A stretch of 64,000 nucleotides of DNA. Source: Cytobacillus dafuensis (GTDB taxonomy: Bacteria > Bacillota > Bacilli > Bacillales > Cytobacillaceae). Numbering within the stretch: position 1 is the first letter of the stretch; each line of letters opens with the position of its first letter. Of the stretch, positions 44,099 to 52,174 are shown piece by piece. The notes under the pieces are model-generated. The model searched no databases and had not been told where the DNA came from. It saw only the letters and a program-made list of their open reading frames with translations. The position numbers were made by a program, and so were the translations under genes. The DNA is taken from contig NZ_CP042593.1 in NCBI RefSeq assembly GCF_007995155.1, forward strand, positions 4,258,001-4,322,000, read 5' to 3'.

Positions 44099-46489
44099 TT
44101 ATGCCTTTTCAACTTCAGCTAAATTAGTATGCTGTGGATTCCCTTTTGCTAACGGTGACGGTTCTTGCGTTGTAAGTGTGTTGATGGCTCCTCTTATATC
44201 CACACCATCTTTGTCAGATGTATGCCAAGCGCCTTGAGGGATGGCTATTACACCTGGAATAATCCGGTTTGTTACGACAACCGGAATCTTAACAATTCCC
44301 CTATCATTAAATACTTTGGCAAGATCTCCATTCTTTATGTTCCGCTTATTGGCATCAATTGGATTCATCCACATAATTTGTTTTCCGGCCTCTTCCATCC
44401 AAGGGTTATTATCCATTGTCGAGTGGCAACGCCTTTTGTAATGCCAACCGATTAATTGGAGTGGATATTTTTCTCTTAAGCTGCTTTCTGGGCCCTCGTT
44501 TACAGCAATGTGTTTTGGAATAGCTGGTATATCTTCATGTTTTTCCATATCCCATAGCTGCTTAGAGAAAATTTCTATCTTTCCTGATGGTGTTAGGAAT
44601 GGGTTATTCGCAGGATCGTTAATTTGAGCTTCAAATCCAATTGTTGGTTTATCAAACTTCCATTTATGGATTCCTTGCTTTTTCATTTGCTCCCAAGTCG
44701 GGAAAGATGGATCTTGTTTACGTGTTTCCTCAACAACCCATTTTGCCCAATCCTCTTCCGTTTTTCCTTCCGTAAATTCCTTCTCAACGCCCATCTTTTT
44801 CGCTAACATTGTTAACCATTCATAATCAGACTTTGATTCATATAAGTTATCAATTACCTTTTGAGATAGAATAGCATAATCACCATATGTCCACGGTACG
44901 GCAACATCATACCGTTCAAAGAATGTATTCGATGGCAGAAGAATGTCAGCAAACTTCGCTGAAGGTGTCATAAAAATATCACTGACAACAATAAATTCAA
45001 CCAAGTTTTCATCCTCTAGAATTTTCTTCGTTTTATTGATATCCCCATGTTGATTGATTAAAACATTGCTTGCCATATTGTAGATTAGTTTAATGTTATT
45101 AGGTAAAGTTGCACCTTCTTTTAACCCTTTCACACCATCCTCTGCTGACATTTCCGTTCCGCGTGTGACAGCATCTGTCCAAAGGAAACAAGGAATTGAA
45201 AGTCCTAGCGGGTTTGGTATATTCGGAACAGCAGCCACACTTGTTCGTCCGAAATATCCTGCACCAGAAGCCCACCCTCCATTTACGCCTATATTACCTG
45301 TTAATGATGCTAAAACCGTGCTGCCTCGAACAATCTGCTCCCCATTCATGTGGCGCTGAGGACCCCAGCCTTGGATCAACGCTGCAGGCTTAGCTGTTGC
45401 GTACTCACGAGCTAACTGACGAATTTTATTGGCCGGTAAACCACAAATTTTTTCGGCCCATTCTGGAGTTTTCGGAATTCCATCCTTTTCACCTAAAACA
45501 TAACTTTGAAGAGATTCACCTTGTGGAACTCCTTCTGGCATATGGCTTTCATCATGGCCAACACAAAACTTATCCAAAAACTCCTTATTGTGTAAGTTTT
45601 CCGTAAGAATGACATATGTCATAGCATCCATCAAAGCATTATCAGTTGTAGGCCGAATCGGGAACCACTCATCTGCCAATGCAACAGCGGAATCGGATTG
45701 ACGAGGATCCACTACATAAATTTTCGCCCCTGCCTCTTTTGCTTTCTGTAAATAGAAATTAGTTGGTGATCCGAAAATCGTTTCTGCTGGATTAAATCCC
45801 CATAAAATAATTAATTGTGAATTCACTAATGAATCCAAGCTGCTTCCAGTATTTCCAGTTCCAAAGGTATACGGTGTGGCATTTGAAGTTTGAGCTGTAC
45901 TATAGGTGTTGAAATAGCCAAGGTAACCGCCTGTCATTCCCATTAATTTATTAAACATCATACGGCCACTAGCGATTCCTCCCCAGTTTCCGGAACCATA
46001 ATTACTATAAAGGGCTGATCGACCATATTTTTTTGTAATTCTTTCTGTTTCTTTATAAATGGTTTCAATCGCTTCATCCCAAGTTATTCTTTCAAACTCC
46101 CCTTCACCTCGTTTACCAACCCTTTTCATTGGATATTTTAAGCGGTCAGGATGATATACGAATTGACGATAACTACGGCCACGTAAGCAAGCACGAATTT
46201 GAGGGCAGCTAAGAGAATCTTCGCTAGCATTATCTGTTGAAATACGAACAATCGTACCATCTTTAACGTGTGCTTTAACTAAGCAACGGCCCCCACAGTT
46301 CAATGTTCCACATGTAGGAATGACTACCTCTTCTTCAACACTTTCGGCAGCGCTTACATTTTCGGATAGTTTTTTCGTAGCATATACTCCTCCTAACATA
46401 GTTGGAGCTGTAGCTGCACCGGTCCATTTTAAAAATGTTCTGCGTGGCATTGTTTGATTTGCAATCTTTTTGAACAAATTCTCACTCAT
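44099..46489 (-). CDS. DmsA-like molybdopterin oxidoreductase, Tat-exported
   Basis: A 796-aa catalytic subunit. Twin-arginine signal MPRRTFLKW at residues 14-22. The [4Fe-4S] site uses Cys60, Cys65, Cys69 and Cys95. The Mo-ligand segment reads YFNTYSTAQ with Ser197, as in DMSO-reductase-type enzymes (nitrate reductases use Asp and formate dehydrogenases Cys/Sec). bis-MGD binding marks such as WGFNPAETIFG and the C-terminal domain (INDPANNPFLTPSGKIEIFS) are complete. The probable acceptor is an S- or N-oxide; the exact substrate is unknown. The gene overlaps the chaperone gene by 8 bp. Confidence 0.9.
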   Translation of the reverse strand: MSENLFKKIANQTMPRRTFLKWTGAATAPTMLGGVYATKKLSENVSAAESVEEEVVIPTCGTLNCGGRCLVKAHVKDGTIVRISTDNASEDSLSCPQIRACLRGRSYRQFVYHPDRLKYPMKRVGKRGEGEFERITWDEAIETIYKETERITKKYGRSALYSNYGSGNWGGIASGRMMFNKLMGMTGGYLGYFNTYSTAQTSNATPYTFGTGNTGSSLDSLVNSQLIILWGFNPAETIFGSPTNFYLQKAKEAGAKIYVVDPRQSDSAVALADEWFPIRPTTDNALMDAMTYVILTENLHNKEFLDKFCVGHDESHMPEGVPQGESLQSYVLGEKDGIPKTPEWAEKICGLPANKIRQLAREYATAKPAALIQGWGPQRHMNGEQIVRGSTVLASLTGNIGVNGGWASGAGYFGRTSVAAVPNIPNPLGLSIPCFLWTDAVTRGTEMSAEDGVKGLKEGATLPNNIKLIYNMASNVLINQHGDINKTKKILEDENLVEFIVVSDIFMTPSAKFADILLPSNTFFERYDVAVPWTYGDYAILSQKVIDNLYESKSDYEWLTMLAKKMGVEKEFTEGKTEEDWAKWVVEETRKQDPSFPTWEQMKKQGIHKWKFDKPTIGFEAQINDPANNPFLTPSGKIEIFSKQLWDMEKHEDIPAIPKHIAVNEGPESSLREKYPLQLIGWHYKRRCHSTMDNNPWMEEAGKQIMWMNPIDANKRNIKNGDLAKVFNDRGIVKIPVVVTNRIIPGVIAIPQGAWHTSDKDGVDIRGAINTLTTQEPSPLAKGNPQHTNLAEVEKA

Positions 46490-47162
46490 TGCCTAATACC
46501 TCCTTAATCCCGCTCATATATTGATAATCTTGCTTGATAAATTCTCTTAAGAATTGAGCTAAACCCTTATAAAAGGCACTAGTAGTAAAAGAAAGAATAT
46601 CTTCTGTAAAGGGTTCTGCCCATTTAACTAAATGATCATCTAAAAGCAGAAATTGATAATGTAATGCCCTACTAAACTCTTTCTCATTCTCTTCGTTTAT
46701 AGACTTTAGTGATTTGTCGATTAGATGACTCATAAATTCTAATTCAAGAGAAATATGATCCTCAGGCTCTTTATTTTCCTCCTCATAATTGAGATTGAAT
46801 ATCTTTAGTTTTTCTCTCATCTTAAGGGTTGGTTCTCCAAAAAGCAGTCTTTCTCTCGTTCGGTAAACAGACTCCCAAGGTGGAGCAGGAATATGTTCAG
46901 GTCCGAAAAATAACCGTAAAAAGTTCTCCTTTTCCTTTTCAAAAATCTCTTCCACTTTCTGTGAAGATAACTCTGAAAAGAAAAGACGAAAGTGCTCATC
47001 TGAAATGATAGACTTAAAGGATAATTGCTCTTTCCATATGTTCAGTACCTCTTTCAATATTGGATTGCTGAATGCTGTACAGAGGAATTCATATTGAGAC
47101 TTCCTGTCCTTCATCATCGATATGAGATTACTATTTTCTGAATGCTCCATCCGCGTCACCAC
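46482..47162 (-). CDS. TorD/DmsD-family molybdoenzyme chaperone
   Basis: A 226-aa all-helical cytoplasmic protein. Motif GPEHIPAPPWESVYRTRERLLFGE is characteristic of TorD-type chaperones, which hold the Tat signal and help cofactor insertion. First gene of the operon. GTG 47162 follows a stop codon; ATG 47150 (MEHSENSN) is an alternative start and neither has a strong ribosome site. Confidence 0.85.
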   Translation of the reverse strand: MVTRMEHSENSNLISMMKDRKSQYEFLCTAFSNPILKEVLNIWKEQLSFKSIISDEHFRLFFSELSSQKVEEIFEKEKENFLRLFFGPEHIPAPPWESVYRTRERLLFGEPTLKMREKLKIFNLNYEEENKEPEDHISLELEFMSHLIDKSLKSINEENEKEFSRALHYQFLLLDDHLVKWAEPFTEDILSFTTSAFYKGLAQFLREFIKQDYQYMSGIKEVLGNE

Positions 47163-47202
47163 TTTCTATTGCAAGATAGTTTTTCCCTCCTAAACCAATT
47201 CA

Positions 47203-47218
47203 TGTGAAATTTTTCACA
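47203..47218 (-). promoter_or_regulatory. Fnr/CRP-type operator upstream of the molybdoenzyme operon
   Basis: TGTGA-AATTTT-TCACA, an exact match to the symmetric Fnr/CRP core, about 40 bp upstream of the chaperone start. It fits oxygen-limited induction. The remaining gap 47219-47462 holds no gene. Confidence 0.75.
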
Positions 47219-47462
47219 TAATAAAATAAAAAAAACATGGTTCATAGAACCTTTCTAAGAGAATCTCCTCCTCTAACTCCATTCTAAATAAAGATGTGCA
47301 CAATATGGAGTGTGGATTCATACATACCTATATAGCTACTTTTGTGATTGTGTAACAGTTATTTTGATGGGGTTTAGGAATGATGGTGACTGATTTTTGA
47401 AAGATTAGATTCATTCCAACTTAATTTCAAATATTAGGAGTTAACTATTCTCAATTGCTGGC

Positions 47463-47495
47463 AAAAAAAACAGCTTAGAATCATTTTTCTAAGCC
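47463..47495 (-). terminator. Terminator of the PucR gene
   Basis: GCTTAGAA / TTCTAAGC stem and a run of T residues on the minus strand. Confidence 0.8.
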
Positions 47496-47516
47496 AGGTT
47501 TTCTTATAATATTTGA

Positions 47517-49091
47517 TTAAGTGTGGACAAAGGAGTATATTCCTACCGCAATGGTTAAAATTAATAAATCATTTATATCTTGCAGCTGCAATCCCGTTAT
47601 GTCTTCTATTTTTTTTAAACGATTACGTAACGTATTCGGATGAACGTATAATGTTTCAGATACTTCACTGATTTTCCCTTGGTGCTGAATATAAGCCTGC
47701 AATGTTTTTATATACTCTGTTCCATTTTCTCGATCTCCTTCAATTAAAGTCGATAAGTACTCTAGACTGAAATCATAAAGAAGTTCGTGCTGAATATGAA
47801 TAAGTAGACGAAAAATCCCTAAATTATTTATATGAAAAATATTTTTATTATTTTCAAACCAACTTTGACCAAATTGTAAAGCTAGTTTTGCTTCTTGATA
47901 GCTTTTATTTAAGTTAATCGTATCTTGATACCATTTTCCAATGCCAATCTTAAATCGAATATTAGACCATTTGCTAGATAGTGATTTCTCTATATGGCTA
48001 ATGGTCTCTACCACATAGTTTTTCCTCTCGCTGTTGATCCGTTCTTCTGCATCTTCGAGTAAGAGGATGATTTGATCTTGAAACGGAAAAACAATGATCG
48101 TTTCCTTCATAGTAGCTGCTTCAGCCTCTAAAAATAAGATTATCTCCTCTAGCCAATTCATATTTGTCATGAATTCATCCGAGAGTTCAATATTTAATAT
48201 TAGTAAATGGTGAGGCTTTTCCAAGTTCCATCCCCATGTTTTTCCTTGTTTAATCATCACCTTCTTTGACTCAAATTTATGAAAAAGAAGGTCGTAAATA
48301 AAATGCTCTTTAAATATTTCTTGCTGCTCTTCAAAAATCCCTTGAGTTTGTAACGAAAGTGCCGTTAAACCTACTAATTTATCGACCATCCTTTTTTGCC
48401 AGCTTAATAATTGAGCGGAGGCTAATAAACTATGATTCATAAATTCAGATATTTGTATCGTGTACACTTGAAAGGAGCCCTCTACATCCGTATTCAAATT
48501 TGAATATTCCCCATTTTTCAGTTTCCGGCGATGAATATTGAACCATCGATTCGCCTCTTGCAATTCTTCTTTCTCCCCAGTTTGCCATAGTATCTGTTCA
48601 TTCTGATCAAAGTATAGTAAAGGTGTATTTAGTCCCTTGGACAACTCCGAAGCTAAGCTAATAAATCCTTTTTCCATAAAACCTTGTAGTTCGATACTCA
48701 ATTGACTATATGGGTATAGAAATTCATTTGTTTGCTGAAACACGTGTATTAATGAGTGGTCAGGCACTTGAATAATTGGTAACTGACATTCTAGAAAATG
48801 AGTAAATACCTCTTCTTGAATAATGATAGGGTCAGGATGACATAGAACCATTCCTATAAGATTCGGGTCTTGAATCAATCGAATCGTTATTTCCGTTTCA
48901 TTAAGCTTTTTCCACTCGTCATAATTTTTGAGGATTATTAATGTTGGTCTTTCAAGCAATTGTCCAGGTATGTTATCAAGGATCGTTTCATAATGAACCA
49001 GCTCCTTTGGCAATGACGTAATATAAGTTAGTTGAGACAACGGAATATAGATTAATAAGTCCTGTAAAGAATTTTTCATATCGGATTGCAT
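47517..49091 (-). CDS. PucR-family transcriptional regulator
   Basis: A 524-aa regulator with an N-terminal PucR-like sensor domain (LTYITSLPKELVHYETILDN onwards), a middle GGDEF-like/CdaR region (about 280-420) and the C-terminal PucR helix-turn-helix (YIQHQGKISEVSETLYVHPNTLRNRLKKIEDITGL split over residues 465-500). It overlaps the FeS-protein gene by 16 bp, so the two are co-translated. Probably regulates adjacent oxidoreductase genes; the inducer is unknown. Confidence 0.85.
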   Translation of the reverse strand: MQSDMKNSLQDLLIYIPLSQLTYITSLPKELVHYETILDNIPGQLLERPTLIILKNYDEWKKLNETEITIRLIQDPNLIGMVLCHPDPIIIQEEVFTHFLECQLPIIQVPDHSLIHVFQQTNEFLYPYSQLSIELQGFMEKGFISLASELSKGLNTPLLYFDQNEQILWQTGEKEELQEANRWFNIHRRKLKNGEYSNLNTDVEGSFQVYTIQISEFMNHSLLASAQLLSWQKRMVDKLVGLTALSLQTQGIFEEQQEIFKEHFIYDLLFHKFESKKVMIKQGKTWGWNLEKPHHLLILNIELSDEFMTNMNWLEEIILFLEAEAATMKETIIVFPFQDQIILLLEDAEERINSERKNYVVETISHIEKSLSSKWSNIRFKIGIGKWYQDTINLNKSYQEAKLALQFGQSWFENNKNIFHINNLGIFRLLIHIQHELLYDFSLEYLSTLIEGDRENGTEYIKTLQAYIQHQGKISEVSETLYVHPNTLRNRLKKIEDITGLQLQDINDLLILTIAVGIYSFVHT

Positions 49092-49642
49092 CCTTCTCGT
49101 AAAAAAATCTGTCCCTTTTGTTTTTCAAAAATAAATATGGAAGGGTTCGTATATTTGACAATGGGAATATTCAAGTTATTAAGAGTGTAAGATTTAATAT
49201 TATTTGTATTTACCTTTATCATACTCAGGGCTCCTGTAAGACAGTTTTCTATACAGACAGGCTTTAAGCCTTTATCAATTCGTTCTACACAAAAATTGCA
49301 TTTATCTGCCCTATTTGTTTTTGGATTTAATTTCAGAGCATGAAACGGACAAGCCTTCATACATCTTTTACACGATTTACAATTCGTTGAATTATGTATA
49401 ACGATTCCATCTTGGCGCTTTTGAAAATTATTCTCCGGACAAATCAAGACACACACTGGATTTCTGCAATGATTACAGGAGATAGATAAGTGAACGTTTG
49501 TTTCAGATAACTCTGTATCATATGAGATCACCTTTCTTCGATATACTCCATTAAGGGCATTATATTCATTGCAGGCCATCTCACAGCTTTTACAATTAAT
49601 ACATTTATTAAGATCAATGTAAAACATCCATTGAGAGGTCAT
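49076..49642 (-). CDS. Orphan DmsB-like iron-sulfur protein
   Basis: A 188-aa ferredoxin-type protein with four cluster motifs: CINCKSCEMAC, CNHCRNPVCVLICP, CKSCKRCMKACP, and CNFC with CIENC. Related to the DmsB of the operon upstream but diverged. It has no catalytic or anchor partner in place: on the other side only a fragment of a molybdoenzyme (49783-49960) remains. Possibly the survivor of a second oxidoreductase. Confidence 0.85.
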   Translation of the reverse strand: MTSQWMFYIDLNKCINCKSCEMACNEYNALNGVYRRKVISYDTELSETNVHLSISCNHCRNPVCVLICPENNFQKRQDGIVIHNSTNCKSCKRCMKACPFHALKLNPKTNRADKCNFCVERIDKGLKPVCIENCLTGALSMIKVNTNNIKSYTLNNLNIPIVKYTNPSIFIFEKQKGQIFLREGCNPI

Positions 49643-49782
49643 AGATAGACTCCTCCTCCCAGCTATAATAAACTATTATTAAATAATATTTTATTATAAC
49701 AATCAGAAAATGACGTATTCTTCCAACGACAAAATGATGAACTTTCAAAATACGTTGGTGACATAACGGAGGATTAAACTAC

Positions 49783-49960
49783 ATGAATGACTTTAAAGTA
49801 AACCTGGTTAAACAAGTTTGTCCAAGAAACGGAAAATAATCGACTTGTTCATTTAACTGGTGATACCCACCACCCATATTCAAAGGGAAAGCTTTGTGCG
49901 AAGGGATATGCTTATACAGAAAGAAATAATCATCCTAATCGCCTAAAGAAACCGGGATAA
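49783..49960 (+). pseudogene. N-terminal stub of a molybdopterin oxidoreductase
   Basis: ATG 49783 with CGGAGGAT upstream gives MNDFKVNLVKQVCPRNGK then a stop. One base shifted, the frame continues NRLVHLTGDTHHPYSKGKLC and AKGYAYTERNNHPNRLKKPG then TAA. This is the N-terminal [4Fe-4S] region (CPRN..., GKLCAKGYAY) of molybdoenzymes with an internal deletion and no downstream body. The remaining 140 bp to the next gene contain its promoter region only. Confidence 0.85.
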
Positions 49961-50108
49961 AGTTTCCGATATAACCAGTGGGTATATTTCCTTATTTTTC
50001 ACAATATCCCTTATATTTACAAAGTTCACACAAAATCAACACAATCCCTTAAAAAAGAATTGCTAGGTTAATAGTGAAAAAAAAATTTTTTGAGGAGGAG
50101 TGTTGTGG

Positions 50109-51902
50109 ATGAAATCGAAATTTTTACTGTCTTTGTCTCTAATTACGTCACTAATACTTAGTATGGTCTCTCCGGCACAATCATCGAAACAGGATGAGTC
50201 ACAGACGATCATTGAGGCCGAACCTATTGACGTTCAGATTCTCGCCATCACGGATTTCCATGGCTACCTCGCGCCGACCACCGGTGCGGACGCCGCTCTG
50301 AAAACTCAAGACGGCCAAACCCTTACAGTGGGCGGTGCCGCATACCTGTCCACCCACCTCAACAACGCTGCCGAAGGGCAACAAAACTCCATCCGCGTCT
50401 CCAATGGCGACAATTTCTCCGGATGGCCATGGCAGACCATGTTCTCCCGGGACGAGCCCACCGTGGAGTTCCTAAACTACCTAGGTATCGATGTTTCTTC
50501 CGCGGGGAACCACGAGCTGGACATCTCATGGGACTTTTTGACGTCTCACATGATGGAGGGCAAGTGCATCGGCGAGGTTGGCGTGGACTCATGCTTCGAA
50601 ACCTCGAATGGTGAAGCGTTCGCGGGAATGAATTTCCCCGTGATTTCCAGCAACATTTACCCGGCTAATGGCTCGCAGAAGAACCCCGCATCCATGCTGC
50701 CATCCACGTACGTCCACGAGGTCACGGGCGCAGACGGAACTCGGTCCAAGGTGGGGTTCATCGGCGTGACCGCACCGGACTCGGAACGGATTTTCTCTTC
50801 GTACCAGGTTGACCAGATGGTGGTGGGAAGCATGCTCCCAGCCGTCAACCGGGCGGCTGATGACCTGAAGGGTAAGGGCATCGAAGCCATTGTTCTGCTC
50901 GCCCATGAGGGGGACTGGAATTCCAGCACGTACAACGAGTGCGCCGTGAGCGGCGGTCCGCTCAAACGTCTTGCCTCACAGGCTTCCTCGGCTATTGACG
51001 TGGTGGTGGGAGGCCACTGGCACTCCGCGGCAAGCTGTGTTGTGCAAGATCCTGACGGCAATCCGCGACCGGTCATTACTCCCGGCCATCATGGCAGGAC
51101 CTTCGGCGATATTCGTTTTCAGATCGACCCGGCCAACGCCGACATTGATCGGACGAGTATCACGGCAAAGAACATTCCGGTGACCCGCGACGTTCCTGCT
51201 GACCCGACCGTTTCGCACATGGTCGACCATTGGAATGCGGTGGCCAGCGCGCGTTGGGCTCAGCCCCTCGGAACGATTGCGGAAGACATCACGGCCACTA
51301 AGGATGCCGACGGCGAGTCCGAGATCGGGAACTTGGTTGCCGACGCCTACCTGGACATTGCTCAGGGACTCAAGCAGAAGAAAGGCACTGTTGATCTAGC
51401 GATTACTCACCCGCGCCAGGTTCGTAATCCGCTCACCTACAAAGCCGGATCGAATCCCAGCGACAGCAACGGAACCATCCTGTTTGGAGAAAGCTGGACG
51501 GTTCAGGGATCGGCTTCGTCGATCGTGACCATTTCGGTCAAGGGCAAGCAGCTTCGCGAGCTCTTTGAGCAGCAGTGGCAACTGGACCAGAACTCTAAGG
51601 AGACCTATGTTCCGTTGTCAGTTTCCAGCAACGTGAACGTGGAGCTGGATCCATGGCTCTTGCACGGTATCCGAGTGACGGATCTGAAGGTCAACGGTAA
51701 GGATGTCAAAGACAACGTCACGTATCGCGTGGCCGTTCCGTCCCGAATTGCGCTTGGCATGGACGGCTTCACGGCGCTGAAGTCCGGCACCGACCCTGTT
51801 CGCAGCGACATGGATTACTGGGCCTTCCAGGACTGGATATCCCAACAGGGCACTATTAGCGCTCCGGAGCTGGGCCGCGTGAACTATGCCGTAACGGAGT
51901 AG
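50109..51902 (+). CDS. Secreted 5'-nucleotidase/UshA-family phosphatase, chimeric
   Basis: About 597 aa. ATG 50109 lies behind GAGGAGGAG; GTG 50100 and TTG 50103 are possible starts. The signal peptide KSKFLLSLSLITSLILSMVS is AT-rich and Bacillus-like. From about residue 30 the mature enzyme is GC-rich (65% in one 60-base line counted). Metallophosphatase motifs: TDFHGY, NGDNFSGW, AGNHELD, VLLAHEGDW, VVVGGHWHS. The C-terminal 5'-nucleotidase domain starts near residue 390 (EDITATKDADGESEIGNLVADA). It should release phosphate from extracellular nucleotides. The mature part looks actinobacterial, so the gene is probably an in-frame fusion of an acquired enzyme. Confidence 0.85.
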   Translation: MKSKFLLSLSLITSLILSMVSPAQSSKQDESQTIIEAEPIDVQILAITDFHGYLAPTTGADAALKTQDGQTLTVGGAAYLSTHLNNAAEGQQNSIRVSNGDNFSGWPWQTMFSRDEPTVEFLNYLGIDVSSAGNHELDISWDFLTSHMMEGKCIGEVGVDSCFETSNGEAFAGMNFPVISSNIYPANGSQKNPASMLPSTYVHEVTGADGTRSKVGFIGVTAPDSERIFSSYQVDQMVVGSMLPAVNRAADDLKGKGIEAIVLLAHEGDWNSSTYNECAVSGGPLKRLASQASSAIDVVVGGHWHSAASCVVQDPDGNPRPVITPGHHGRTFGDIRFQIDPANADIDRTSITAKNIPVTRDVPADPTVSHMVDHWNAVASARWAQPLGTIAEDITATKDADGESEIGNLVADAYLDIAQGLKQKKGTVDLAITHPRQVRNPLTYKAGSNPSDSNGTILFGESWTVQGSASSIVTISVKGKQLRELFEQQWQLDQNSKETYVPLSVSSNVNVELDPWLLHGIRVTDLKVNGKDVKDNVTYRVAVPSRIALGMDGFTALKSGTDPVRSDMDYWAFQDWISQQGTISAPELGRVNYAVTE

Positions 51903-51977
51903 TTCCGTCCAACCCGCCGAGTGGCGACTTATGCACGGTTCCGGGTTGTTACTTTGACCGATAATTTGCGTATATTA
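50215..51977 (+). other. GC-rich foreign segment
   Basis: Codon third positions become strongly G/C from about 50215 and the bias persists about 75 bp past the stop codon (CCGTCCAACCCGCCGAGTGG region), then returns abruptly to AT-rich sequence near 51970-51980. No insertion sequence, repeat or tRNA was seen at either edge. Boundaries are by eye, accurate to perhaps 30 bp. Confidence 0.7.
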
Positions 51978-52004
51978 TAAGTGTTATTTTGCACATCCAG
52001 GTTT

Positions 52005-52051
52005 TAAAAACCCAGCTACCTTCTTTACATAAGAAGATTAGCTGGGTTTCT
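52005..52051. terminator. Bidirectional terminator between nucleotidase and metallophosphoesterase
   Basis: AAACCCAGCTA ... CTTCTT / AAGAAG ... TAGCTGGGTTT, a long imperfect stem. It lies outside the GC-rich segment and so predates it. Confidence 0.85.
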
Positions 52052-52174
52052 TAATTATTTACATTCAATCCTAGTAAAAAAGCTACTGCTCCTTGTACAG
52101 CAATACGATTGCGCCCGATCGACTATTTTATTAAATGCTGAGTGAGGCTGGTGGAACCTGTTTAATCTTTTTTA

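Noticed and set aside
50359..51845. Several long antisense and out-of-frame ORFs inside the 5'-nucleotidase gene
   Set aside because: High GC reduces stop codons; the + strand frame has all the enzyme motifs and the signal peptide.
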